From contig PWYO01000148.1 of the NCBI GenBank assembly GCA_003567835.1, positions 1 to 12,824 on the forward strand: DNA of 12,824 nt, written 5' to 3'. The position numbers and the translations under genes were made by a program. This DNA comes from Actinomycetota bacterium (GTDB lineage: Bacteria > Actinomycetota > Humimicrobiia > Humimicrobiales > Humimicrobiaceae). The notes below the pieces were generated by a model. It saw nothing but the letters and a program-made list of their open reading frames with translations, ran no database searches and was not told the origin of the DNA. Below are positions 1-6,597 of this stretch, one piece after another. Each line of letters begins with the position of its first letter. Positions within the stretch are counted from its first letter, which is position 1.

Positions 1-197
1 CGGAACCTACAGGTATAGTATTACCTGATGATGAAGACCTACCTTTCCTTGAAGTAGCTATAAATGGAAATATTAAGATACTCGTGACCGGAAATAAAAA
101 ACATTTCCCAAAGAAGAAGTACAGGCAGGGAGACATTTATTCACCAAGAGAATTTATCAAGTTATTGTATTCCTTGATAAATTCTCTTGGTGAATAA
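1..197 (+). CDS. PIN-domain toxin, C-terminal part, cut by window edge (second copy)
   Basis: An open frame enters from the left edge (first whole codon at base 3) and ends at TAA 195-197. Its 64 codons match residues 78-130 of the complete toxin on the opposite strand except for one residue (Gly instead of Val in the RQxD stretch), then read LLYS instead of EYNN and finish with the same seven residues, LINSLGE. It carries the LPDDEDLPFLEVA and LVTGNKKHF motifs typical of the third and fourth PIN motifs. The last codons of each copy are the antisense of the other copy's SPREF region, so the two stop codons lie inside each other's genes. Whether the upstream part and an antitoxin exist beyond the window cannot be seen. 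If the inverted repeat is an assembly artefact, this gene does not exist. Confidence 0.5.
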   Translation, partial: EPTGIVLPDDEDLPFLEVAINGNIKILVTGNKKHFPKKKYRQGDIYSPREFIKLLYSLINSLGE

Positions 198-333
198 ATG
201 TCTACCTGCCTGTATTTCTTCTTTGGGAAATGTTTTTTATTTCCGGTCACGAGTATCTTAATATTTCCATTTATAGCTACTTCAAGGAAAGGTAGGTCTT
301 CATCATCAGGTAATACTATACCTGTAGGTTCCG
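1..333. repeat. Large inverted repeat (161-base arms, 11-base centre)
   Basis: Base p pairs with base 334-p: arm 1 is 1-161 and arm 2 is 173-333. I compared the arms base by base and found only two mismatches (119 against 215, and 130 against 204). The repeat reaches the left edge of the window, so its true outer limit is unknown. Both arms encode the C-terminal half of the same PIN-domain toxin, facing each other. The two mismatches give one silent change (Lys codon) and one Gly/Val difference. It could be a real inverted duplication of a toxin-antitoxin locus or a fold-back artefact at an assembly end. Confidence 0.9.
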
Positions 334-562
334 AAATAATATTAATACCCTCAGCTTCAATTTCATTCAATATGTTGTCAACTGATTCACTATCAAAACC
401 AAACTTTTCCCTACCCAAGACTTCTCTATACTCATCTAATATCCTGTTGTCTATACCAAGTCTTATTTTACCGTTTAAAATTAATCTTAATATATTACCA
501 GAGGGCCTATTAGGCTTTAATAGACCTGATACAACTATGTTGGTATCTGCAACTATTATCAA
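137..562 (-). CDS. PIN-domain ribonuclease toxin (type II toxin-antitoxin)
   Basis: The 141-residue protein has the usual length of the small PIN toxins (COG1569 type), which are metal-dependent RNases. Visible PIN motifs: the DTN near the N-terminus with acidic D6, E44 in the LDEYREVL helix, the acidic cluster D86/D87/D89 in LPDDEDLPFLEVA, and LVTGN ending near residue 108. The start is TTG at 560-562, preceded by a GGGAGAGG ribosome site only a few bases away. The antitoxin stop TAA ends one base upstream, so the two genes are translationally coupled. The weak start codon placed after the antitoxin is consistent with keeping toxin below antitoxin. The last eleven residues are encoded in the centre and the opposite arm of the inverted repeat, so this tail may not be ancestral. 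The RNA target is unknown. Confidence 0.85.
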   Translation of the reverse strand: MIIVADTNIVVSGLLKPNRPSGNILRLILNGKIRLGIDNRILDEYREVLGREKFGFDSESVDNILNEIEAEGINIISEPTGIVLPDDEDLPFLEVAINGNIKILVTGNKKHFPKKKYRQVDIYSPREFIKEYNNLINSLGE

Positions 563-563
563 C

Positions 564-845
564 TTACCTCTCCCTACGGGCTGACTGGATCTCTTTTTCT
601 ATATCATTATCAGTTAATTTATCTAATCCTTTTTCTTTGGAATATCTCTGTAACCTATCCATTGCTTCAAGAGCCCTGCTTCTTCGTAACAAGGACAGAG
701 TCTGTTCAAGTTTTTCTTCATCAGTGCTGTTTAGAATGGCAAATGGTTTTCCATTTAAAGTAAGGATTAAATCCTTTTCAACCTTTAATTTTTTCCAGAC
801 TTCTCCAGGACGTAGTCTTAATTCTCTTACATTAATAAATCTCAT
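564..845 (-). CDS. Phd/YefM-like antitoxin
   Basis: The 93-residue protein starts with MRFINVRELRLRPGEVW and continues with a lysine-rich stretch and LILTLNGKPFAIL, the pattern of the Phd/YefM 'prevent host death' DNA-binding domain, which binds its own operator. The C-terminal half (LTDNDIEKEI, ending in charged residues) resembles the toxin-binding tails of antitoxins paired with COG1569 PIN toxins. An open frame extends upstream to 917, but the ATG at 843-845 is chosen because GAGGTG lies seven bases before it and the family's N-terminus begins there. The gene ends one base before the toxin start. In this family the antitoxin, alone or with the toxin, usually represses the operon; no operator is certain here. 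Confidence 0.85.
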   Translation of the reverse strand: MRFINVRELRLRPGEVWKKLKVEKDLILTLNGKPFAILNSTDEEKLEQTLSLLRRSRALEAMDRLQRYSKEKGLDKLTDNDIEKEIQSARRER

Positions 846-864
846 ATAAATCACCTCTTCAATT

Positions 865-893
865 ATTATATTATTTGTCCTACTTTTAGTAAA
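865..893 (-). promoter_or_regulatory. Candidate promoter of the toxin-antitoxin operon
   Basis: On the minus strand TTTACT (888-893) and TATAAT (865-870) are separated by 17 bases. The -10 box is consensus; the -35 box has four of six matches. The predicted start near 858 leaves a leader of only about 13 bases that contains the GAGGTG ribosome site. Confidence 0.5.
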
Positions 894-1019
894 CATAAAT
901 TTCTTAAAATTGGGCACTGTTTTTTACTAATTAATTCCCAGTAAGATTTAATTACATTATTATTCTAACAGAACAATATAAAAATAGGAGCAATTATACA
1001 TTTGTGTATATGTGTATCA

Positions 1020-1096
1020 TGGTGGGCCCACCAGGACTCGAACCTGGGACCTCCGCATTATGAGTGCGCTGCTCTAACCAACTGAGCTATGGGCCC
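1020..1096 (-). tRNA. tRNA with CAU anticodon (Met or Ile2)
   Basis: On the minus strand the gene folds into a complete cloverleaf: acceptor arm GGGCCCA pairing with TGGGCCC, D arm GCTC/GAGC, anticodon loop CTCATAA, T arm CCAGG-TTCGAGT-CCTGG, discriminator A at 1023 and an encoded CCA at 1020-1022. The anticodon CAU fits elongator Met or, when C34 is modified to lysidine by TilS, the AUA-reading Ile2. Acceptor pairs C4-G69 and C5-G68 are those favoured by E. coli TilS, which leans to Ile2 but does not decide it. The top anticodon-stem pair is a G27-G43 mismatch. Confidence 0.95.
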
Positions 1097-1120
1097 TTGC
1101 AGAATATTTGACAATTGCAT

Positions 1121-1149
1121 ATATTAATAAAAAAGGCCCAATAAGTCAA
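1121..1149 (-). promoter_or_regulatory. Candidate tRNA promoter
   Basis: On the minus strand TTGACT (1144-1149) and TAATAT (1121-1126) are separated by 17 bases. Transcription would start near 1114, about 18 bases before the mature tRNA 5' end. The -35 box has five of six matches and the -10 box four. Confidence 0.45.
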
Positions 1150-1175
1150 TTAATTTAAAAAGGGGGTATAGTAAT

Positions 1176-1823
1176 ATGCAAGGCAAGACAAAAATTACTT
1201 TTTTTGGACATGCAATGTTTATGGTGGAATCTTCAGAGGGAATAAAAATTGCCATGGATCCCTATGACCGGCAAATCAAAGATTCACTGCCTGATGTATC
1301 TGCCGATCTTCTGCTGGTCTCCCATGACCATTTTGACCATTCCAACATGGATCTTTTTAAAAATAGACCAGAAGTGGTAGACAGACCGGGAAAAAATAAT
1401 ATCAAAGGCATACAAATTGAGGGTATAAGAACTTACCATGACCGCAGCCATGGTGCAGAGAGAGGGGAAAACATTGTTTTCAAATTCCTTGTTGATGGCA
1501 TTCAGTTTGTCCACTTGGGAGACCTTGGTCATATGCTTTCAGAAGAACAATTGGGCAAATTAAAAAATGTGGATGTGGCTATGCTGCCCATCGGTGGCGT
1601 TTATACCATTAATTTTAAGGAAGCAATACAGCTGATCGATCATATTGCACCCAGAGCTGCCATTCCCATGCATTTTAAACAGGAGGATACTAAAACTGAT
1701 GTGGACGGCATCCGTCCTTTTTTACAAGAAATCCAAGGCCATAAAAACCTCGGCCATACCATAGAAATAACCAAGAAAGAGCTTCCTGCAAAAACAGAAA
1801 TATGGGTTCTAAAATCTGACTAA
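1176..1823 (+). CDS. UPF0173-type metallo-beta-lactamase-fold hydrolase
   Basis: The 215-residue cytoplasmic protein belongs to the UPF0173/UlaG-like branch of the metallo-beta-lactamase superfamily. Metal ligands are visible in order: the HDHFDH motif at residues 50-55, H88 in YHDRSHG, D116 in HLGDLGH and H166 in PMHF. The N-terminal ITFFGHAMF strand and the DPY loop are also typical. A binuclear metal site hydrolysing a phosphoester, lactone or thioester is expected from the fold; the substrate of UPF0173 proteins is not established. The ATG is preceded by AAGGGGG with a spacing of about nine bases. It is divergent from the tRNA and is followed by a likely terminator, so it appears to be a single-gene unit. 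Confidence 0.9.
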   Translation: MQGKTKITFFGHAMFMVESSEGIKIAMDPYDRQIKDSLPDVSADLLLVSHDHFDHSNMDLFKNRPEVVDRPGKNNIKGIQIEGIRTYHDRSHGAERGENIVFKFLVDGIQFVHLGDLGHMLSEEQLGKLKNVDVAMLPIGGVYTINFKEAIQLIDHIAPRAAIPMHFKQEDTKTDVDGIRPFLQEIQGHKNLGHTIEITKKELPAKTEIWVLKSD

Positions 1824-1855
1824 CAAACCTGATTAAAAACCATATGCAAGAGCGC

Positions 1856-1886
1856 GGTTGTCCTGTTTAACAGCCTTTCTTTTTTC
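1856..1886 (+). terminator. Rho-independent terminator after the hydrolase
   Basis: GGTTGT (1856-1861) pairs with ACAGCC (1870-1875), including one G-T pair, around an eight-base loop. The pyrimidine tail TTTCTTTTTT follows at once. It lies 33 bases after the hydrolase stop. Confidence 0.5.
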
Positions 1887-2056
1887 AAGTTTGAAAACAA
1901 GGCAAAAAGTATTCCGGCTGATGCAACTCAGAAGCAATTTTTAGGGCAATCTTTTGTTTATCTCCTGCTTTGGCACTGCCCCAGCCCTGCAGCAAACAAA
2001 AGGACTGTATTCGGCAATTGTCATTTTTTAAAGGACTGCCTGACAGACGGCCTTTC

Positions 2057-2797
2057 TTACATCATATTTTTCTTCTTGAAGCTAAAGTAACCGCTATCTG
2101 CAACTATGATATGGTCCAGGGCCTCTATGCCCATAATTGCGCATGATTTTACCAGTCTTCTTGTAATTTCAATATCATCCATAGAGGGCTGGGGATCTCC
2201 GCTGGGATGATTGTGTATGAATATCAATGCAGACGCTGACGCTTGTATGGCAGGCTTTAACACTTCCCTGGGGTGAACAATAGATGAACTCAGGGAACCC
2301 ATAGATATCAACACTTCTTTTATTAACTTGTTTTTAATATTTAAAAGAAGGATCCGAAACTGTTCCCTTTTTAAGCTTTTTAGAAGAGGAATATAATAAT
2401 TGGCCACTTCTTCGCTGCATCGAAAACGGACATTATTGCCATTTTTTTCAGATAACGCCCTCCTGCCCAGCTCCAGGGAAGCAATAATCTGACAAGCCTT
2501 TGCCCTCCCTATGCCCTTAACCTTGGTCAGCTCAGAAGCTGAAACATCCAGGAGCTCATTTAGATGCTTGTATTTTGAAAGCAATGCTTTAGCCAGATCC
2601 AGGGCTGACCGGCTGTGGCTGTTATTGCTTATCCCCGTCCTTAACATAATGGCCAATAGCTCAGAATTGCTCAGATATTCACAGCCGTACTTTATAAGCT
2701 TTTCTCTGGGCCGTTCATCTATTGGCCATCGGTTTATGGGCAGATAGTCTGATTTACTTTCCTGTTTTTTGAACAGTTTTCTTCTTTTTACAATCAT
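2057..2797 (-). CDS. radC: RadC family JAB1/MPN-domain protein
   Basis: The 246-residue protein has the family architecture. An N-terminal UPF0758 segment (residues about 20-110) holds RPREKL, LSNSELLAIMLRTG and a helix-hairpin-helix KGIGRAKA near 94-101. A C-terminal MPN/JAMM domain follows, with metal motif H195-x-H197, S205 and D208 (HNHPSG...S..D) and a glutamate at 161 before the SMGS strand. All JAMM ligands are present, so the metal site looks intact. The name comes from an E. coli radiation-sensitivity locus; a direct role in DNA repair has not held up well, and the biochemical activity is unsettled. The ATG has only a weak upstream ribosome site. It lies downstream of mutY on the same strand, 83 bases apart, with two inverted repeats in the gap. 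Confidence 0.93.
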   Translation of the reverse strand: MIVKRRKLFKKQESKSDYLPINRWPIDERPREKLIKYGCEYLSNSELLAIMLRTGISNNSHSRSALDLAKALLSKYKHLNELLDVSASELTKVKGIGRAKACQIIASLELGRRALSEKNGNNVRFRCSEEVANYYIPLLKSLKREQFRILLLNIKNKLIKEVLISMGSLSSSIVHPREVLKPAIQASASALIFIHNHPSGDPQPSMDDIEITRRLVKSCAIMGIEALDHIIVADSGYFSFKKKNMM

Positions 2798-2810
2798 AAA
2801 AGCAATAATA

Positions 2811-2866
2811 ACCTATTTATGTATTTATGTAAATAGGTAAATTACTAATGCGCATATTTTAGCAAT
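2811..2866. promoter_or_regulatory. Two inverted repeats upstream of radC
   Basis: ACCTATTTA (2811-2819) and TAAATAGGT (2830-2838) form a perfect nine-base inverted repeat around ten bases. Next to it ATTACTAA (2841-2848) and TTAGCAAT (2859-2866) match in seven of eight positions around a centre holding the palindrome ATGCGCAT. They fill the mutY-radC gap just before the radC start. A regulator site or a leader hairpin is possible; no LexA-type CGAAC...GTTCG box is present. Confidence 0.45.
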
Positions 2867-2880
2867 GCATAGGCTGATTG

Positions 2881-3930
2881 TTATCCTTGCATAAAGCCCT
2901 TAAATGCGGAAGGTATGGAATAGAGCTCGTCGATCTCTCTCTTGGTGGCCCATACCCATGGGGTTGCATTCTCTACCTCAGACACAAGAATGTGATAACC
3001 CTGCATCCTCCACTCCAAATGGGTAAAAACATGCCTAAGCGGGCCTTTAGCGGAGATGGTTTGAGCAGTGATTCCCCACTGTTTAAGCTTTCTTTTGCAT
3101 TGCTGTTCGGTCAAATGGCCTGCCTGGTTGGGCAATTCCCAAAGATTGGCCAGAAGCCCGGTCTTTTTTCTTTTTTGTAAAGCAATCCGTTGTCCCCTTA
3201 CCATGATCAACACTGTCTTTTTGGCAATTGTACGCTTCCTTTTGGGTGATTTTACTGGAATTTCTGCAGGCATTTTATGATACCCGGCATAACAAAATTG
3301 ACTGGCCGGACATTTTCCGCATTTTGGCGCCCGGCCGGGCAAACAGACCTTGGCGCCTAATTCCATCAGGGCTTGGTTAAAGTCACCTATGCTTTCCAAT
3401 GGTAAAAGCTTTTCGACAAACCCGTGAATCTGTTTTCTGGTGGCAAGCTGGCTGATATCATTTTTGTTTCCGGTAACCCTGGCCATAACACGCAGGACAT
3501 TCCCGTCTACTGCAGCCACCCTGTGACCGAAAGCAATCGAGGCAATGGCGCCTGCCGAATAGGTGCCGATTCCCGGCAGTGCCAATAATGTTTTGTAGTC
3601 GGCCGGCATTTGACCATGATACTTTTGGACCATGATCCGGGCAGCTTTTTTTAAATACATGGCCCGGCGGTAATAGCCCAAACCCTGCCAGAGCTTTAAA
3701 AGATGATCATCGCTGAGCTCCGAAAGAGCCCGTATATTGGGTACCGAAGCAATAAACCTCTGGAAATAGACAATGGCTGTCTCTACCCTGGTTTGCTGAA
3801 GCATAACCTCGGAGACCCAAACATGGTACGGGGTTGGGTTTCTGCGCCAGGGAAGATCCCGTGCCTGGGCTTGATACCAAGCCAAAAGCTTATCCTGAAA
3901 TGTCTTTAAGTGATCTGTAATGCGTTCCAT
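2881..3930 (-). CDS. mutY: A/G-specific adenine DNA glycosylase MutY
   Basis: MutY removes adenine mispaired with 8-oxoguanine. Residues are numbered from the longest frame, which begins at GTG 3999. LPWR; WVSEVMLQQTRV with catalytic Glu64; the helix-hairpin-helix LPGIGTYSAG (141-150); catalytic Asp165 in AAVDGN; and a [4Fe-4S] cluster of C219-x7-C227-x2-C230-x5-C236 are all present. The C-terminal Nudix-like domain has LRHVFTHLEW, the part that reads 8-oxoG. I prefer ATG 3930 (349 residues) because the family begins near here and E. coli MutY is about the same length. ATG 3951 or 3948 and GTG 3999 are alternatives, and none has a good ribosome site. A possible promoter (TTGCAT, 16 bases, TAGAAT at 3968-3973) lies inside the longest frame, which favours a shorter protein. 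Confidence 0.93.
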   Translation of the reverse strand: MERITDHLKTFQDKLLAWYQAQARDLPWRRNPTPYHVWVSEVMLQQTRVETAIVYFQRFIASVPNIRALSELSDDHLLKLWQGLGYYRRAMYLKKAARIMVQKYHGQMPADYKTLLALPGIGTYSAGAIASIAFGHRVAAVDGNVLRVMARVTGNKNDISQLATRKQIHGFVEKLLPLESIGDFNQALMELGAKVCLPGRAPKCGKCPASQFCYAGYHKMPAEIPVKSPKRKRTIAKKTVLIMVRGQRIALQKRKKTGLLANLWELPNQAGHLTEQQCKRKLKQWGITAQTISAKGPLRHVFTHLEWRMQGYHILVSEVENATPWVWATKREIDELYSIPSAFKGFMQG

Positions 3931-3999
3931 TCCAAAAAAAAGTTCCATCATTGCAAAAGGTGCTTCTATTCTATACAGAATTGCAGGATATGCAATCAC

Positions 4000-4492
4000 C
4001 CTTTACTTTGATGAGGGACCGGTTACAGACCACAATCGATGCTATGGGCCCAATAAACGGAAACCATGCCCTTTGCTTTCATCAAAAGCCATAGACAAAA
4101 CCACTTTGAGAAGACCAGCTGCTAAAACTGGAACCTCAGGCCCTTTTTAGAATGAAGCCAGAAAAGACAAATGCATGCAAAAAGAGGTATGCATATTTAA
4201 AAAATAGGGTGTAGAATACGGTTTTTAGCAGTCCATATGCAGAGCAAGCTCCATCACAGACTGCTGCCTATAACAATGCTCAACAAGAACCCATTGGCAA
4301 CAGAAGAAACCCCACTGATGCAGCATGCAATGGCATATGCAACCTGGGGTCAAACAGGTTTACAGCCGCCGAAAACATTTTTACCAAATAAAATACGCCT
4401 TGCAATATAGCCCCCATAAGCCGGGCATGGAGACGATGCAGGCAGTTTGAACAAGATTGCTAACAAAGGTCTATTTGAGCAAAATGTATGCT
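4000..4492. other. Non-coding stretch between mutY and the lipoprotein gene
   Basis: I see no convincing gene in this stretch. Short open frames here lack ribosome sites and recognisable protein motifs. The only notable structure is AGCAGTC (4227-4233) with its inverse GACTGCT (4259-4265), enclosing a smaller GAGC-AA-GCTC repeat at 4242-4251. The word CATATGCA, or its core, recurs several times between 4150 and 4350. No riboswitch, tRNA or known structural RNA was recognised. Confidence 0.6.
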
Positions 4493-4545
4493 TTGGCTTT
4501 ATCATGGCAAGGGGGTATACTATAATCCACTATAAAACGAGGAGG
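4493..4545 (+). promoter_or_regulatory. Candidate promoter and strong ribosome site of the lipoprotein gene
   Basis: TTGGCT (4493-4498) and TATACT (4516-4521) are 17 bases apart, and a second TATAAT overlaps at 4521-4526. GAGGAGG at 4539-4545 lies five bases before the ATG at 4551, a near-ideal Shine-Dalgarno sequence that fixes the start. Confidence 0.6.
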
Positions 4546-4550
4546 ATAAG

Positions 4551-6110
4551 ATGAAAAAACTGAGGTATGTAATCCCTATTTTTGTATTGTTCATTGCTAT
4601 CTTTTTAATGCCTGCCTGCGCTGCAGCGCCAGAGGCTGTCCCTGAACCGGATGCAGCGCCGGAGCCGGAAGCCGTACAAGAGCCGGAGGTTGCCCCTGAA
4701 CCTGAAGAACCGGAAACAATCCAGGAACCGGAAGAAGTTCCGGCAGAAGAACCCGACATTGCTGTGGGTGAACCTGAGCTGGTATGGAGCAGCCCCTATG
4801 AGAACTCCATCAACAGCCTGGCCGTTGATCCCGATGGGGAGATTCTGGCAGCGGGTGAGTTTAAAGTCACCTATATGCACCTTTTGGCTGACGGCACCCT
4901 GGTGGATGTAATTGCCCATGAGCATGCTGTCGAAGATCTGGCATTCTCTCTTGACGGCTCTTTTTTGGCTGCAGGCCAGGGCTATCATGGCGTGCTTCTT
5001 ACCGACCTGGATACCGGAGAAGAATATATGACTTTAGACCATGGGCACAACAGCCGCGCAGCCTTTTCGCCTGACGGGGAACATCTTGCTACTGGAGACC
5101 GCCAAGGCATACTGTGGTTATGGCGGTTTGCAGACGGAGAAAAAATCTTGGAACTTGAGGATCCGGAGATAGAAGAAAAAGCCATACAGCAGCGTTGGGT
5201 GCTGGATATCGACTTTCATCCTTCAGGCAAACTTGTGGCCACCACCCACAATGATGATTCTGTCTATATCTGGGATCTGGAACAAGAGCAGGTAACAGCC
5301 TCTCTGCAGCTGGATGATCGTGGTTTTGGGTTTTCCCCGGATGAGACGGCAATGGCCGGCGCAGTTAGAGAAGACGGCCAGTACCTGGTCCGTTTATGGG
5401 ATGTGGATGGCGACGGGCAGCAGGGCGATCTTGTTGTCCCTGGGGAAGTCCAAGATATTGCCTTCTCCCCGGGCGGAAATCTGTTGGCAGTGGCTACTTT
5501 CGGGAGGCCTACGGTACAAGATTCAGCATCAGCAGCCACCATTTATGACCTATCCACACAGCAGCTGCTGTATACCCTGGATATGAATTTGGACAATAAT
5601 GATTATCCTCAAGTGCTTACGTTTACACCCGACGGGGGACACCTGGCTGTAGGCACCAATAACGGCTTGATTGAATTTTGGCGGCTGCCCGGCGCAGAAC
5701 CCCTTGAAGCGCCAGAAATCGATATGACCGAGCCGCCCCCACTTCCCAGCGATGTACTCTTTGATACCGACAGTGCAGAACTGAAACCCGGTGCTGATGA
5801 CTACCTTGCGGCAGTGGCAGCTGATCTATACCAAGCTTTGCCGGAGGCAACCATCACCTTTGTAGGACATACCGACAGCAGAGGCGATGCCGCTTATAAT
5901 ATGGAACTTTCCATGGACCGTGCAGCATCGGTCAAAGACTGGTTTGAAGCCTGGGCCCAGGACCAAGGCATAGACAGCTGGGTGCTTCAGGTTGACGGCC
6001 GCGGCGATACGGACCTCAAAGTCCCCGATACTGACATTGATGGGAATTTCCTGGAAGAAGCCGGCGCTTTGAACCGAAGAGTTGAAATTGAGATTGAGGG
6101 TTTAGACTAA
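4551..6110 (+). CDS. Lipoprotein with WD40-like propeller and OmpA-like domain
   Basis: The 519-residue protein has four parts. A type II signal peptide (KK-LR, hydrophobic 7-20) ends at a likely lipobox MPAC with Cys23. A Pro/Glu-rich spacer spans about 25-75, with many EP pairs. A WD40-like propeller spans about 78-380, with seven blade signatures of the type AFSPDG..LA (near 91, 131, 171, 221, 260, 304 and 357). An OmpA-like C-terminal domain spans about 400-517: VLFDTDSAELKP, GHTDSRGD (439-446), N450, L453-S454, R457 and NRRVEI. D442 and R457 match the residues that bind meso-diaminopimelate in OmpA-like domains. The inference is a membrane-anchored, cell-wall-bound scaffold with a protein-binding propeller. 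It stands alone with its own promoter. The protein is strongly acidic. Binding partners are unknown. Confidence 0.85.
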   Translation: MKKLRYVIPIFVLFIAIFLMPACAAAPEAVPEPDAAPEPEAVQEPEVAPEPEEPETIQEPEEVPAEEPDIAVGEPELVWSSPYENSINSLAVDPDGEILAAGEFKVTYMHLLADGTLVDVIAHEHAVEDLAFSLDGSFLAAGQGYHGVLLTDLDTGEEYMTLDHGHNSRAAFSPDGEHLATGDRQGILWLWRFADGEKILELEDPEIEEKAIQQRWVLDIDFHPSGKLVATTHNDDSVYIWDLEQEQVTASLQLDDRGFGFSPDETAMAGAVREDGQYLVRLWDVDGDGQQGDLVVPGEVQDIAFSPGGNLLAVATFGRPTVQDSASAATIYDLSTQQLLYTLDMNLDNNDYPQVLTFTPDGGHLAVGTNNGLIEFWRLPGAEPLEAPEIDMTEPPPLPSDVLFDTDSAELKPGADDYLAAVAADLYQALPEATITFVGHTDSRGDAAYNMELSMDRAASVKDWFEAWAQDQGIDSWVLQVDGRGDTDLKVPDTDIDGNFLEEAGALNRRVEIEIEGLD

Positions 6111-6125
6111 ATCCCGTCATTTCAA

Positions 6126-6173
6126 AACCCCTGCCGGGGTTGGCTTAATACCATGGGAACCAGCCTCCGGCAG
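6126..6173. repeat. Nested hairpins after the lipoprotein gene
   Basis: AACCCC (6126-6131) and GGGGTT (6136-6141) make a six-pair hairpin with a TGCC loop, 15 bases after the lipoprotein stop. Alternatively CTGCCGG (6131-6137) pairs with CCGGCAG (6167-6173), with GGCT (6142-6145) and AGCC (6162-6165) inside. The two folds exclude each other. There is no T-run after the hairpin on the plus strand, so it is at best an atypical terminator. Confidence 0.4.
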
Positions 6174-6490
6174 GACGGTGTATTCGGACGGCGGACCTTT
6201 GCCTGCAAGACCCCTGCCGCACACTGAAACCCTATAAACCCAATCATTCAGCCTGCACTGAGAAAAACCCGCAGCTGCCAAGCCTGGCCTAGGCGGGCAT
6301 CTGTATGACATCAACCGGCAAAATCTTTCCAAGCTGCCTATAACAGCCCAAGGGCAAGCCTATCTTGCTTCTTTTCCAAAAAAGCCTTTTCGGATGCCTG
6401 TAACGGCCCCGCATAAGTTTGGCCCGGTTTTTACAAGGTTTGAGGAAGATTTGGCCAAAACGGACCCCATCAAGATGGTGATAAAAACAT

Positions 6491-6513
6491 GTGCCTGCAG
6501 GCACCCCTTTTTT
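6491..6513 (+). terminator. Terminator-like palindrome with T-run
   Basis: GTGCCTGCAGGCAC (6491-6504) is a perfect 14-base palindrome that can fold as GTGCC-TGCA-GGCAC. CCC and six T follow at once. It lies about 380 bases after the lipoprotein stop with no gene before it, so it may end a small RNA or a long lipoprotein 3' UTR. Confidence 0.5.
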
Positions 6514-6558
6514 CCAATGGGGCCCGCTCTATTTCGTAAGACTTTTGCAGAGAAAGAT

Positions 6559-6597
6559 ATATTTTGGCGCCTATTTCAAGGTAGGCGGCAAAAATAT
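6559..6597. repeat. Long imperfect hairpin upstream of the HTH gene
   Basis: The arm at 6559-6573 and the arm at 6582-6597 pair over about 14 positions, with one G-G mismatch (6567/6588) and one bulged A, around the loop TTTCAAGG. No T-run follows on the plus strand. Its role is unknown; a leader structure, an operator or a remnant of a small repeat are possible. Confidence 0.55.

Noticed and set aside
846..917. Upstream extension of the antitoxin frame by 24 codons
   Set aside because: The internal ATG at 845 has a proper GAGGTG site and fits the family N-terminus, and the extension overlaps the likely promoter.
1108..1113. Consensus TTGACA upstream of the hydrolase gene
   Set aside because: No -10 box lies at 16-18 bases on the plus strand, so it is unlikely to serve that gene.
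1882..1897. Palindrome TTTTCAA-GT-TTGAAAA after the hydrolase gene, flanked by GCCTT and AAGGC
   Set aside because: It is AT-rich with no adjoining T-run on either likely side and overlaps the tail of the better terminator candidate; not reported as a separate element.
4041..4051. GCTATGGGCCC repeats the first bases of the tRNA at 1086-1096 (same 11 bases)
   Set aside because: The match is only 11 bases, is GC-rich and corresponds to the tRNA 5' end, while integration sites normally duplicate the 3' part. No integrase is nearby.
4605..4988. 127-codon minus-strand open frame within the lipoprotein gene
   Set aside because: It is the antisense of the Pro/Glu-rich repeat and shows only a biased Arg/Phe/Cys composition from that repeat.
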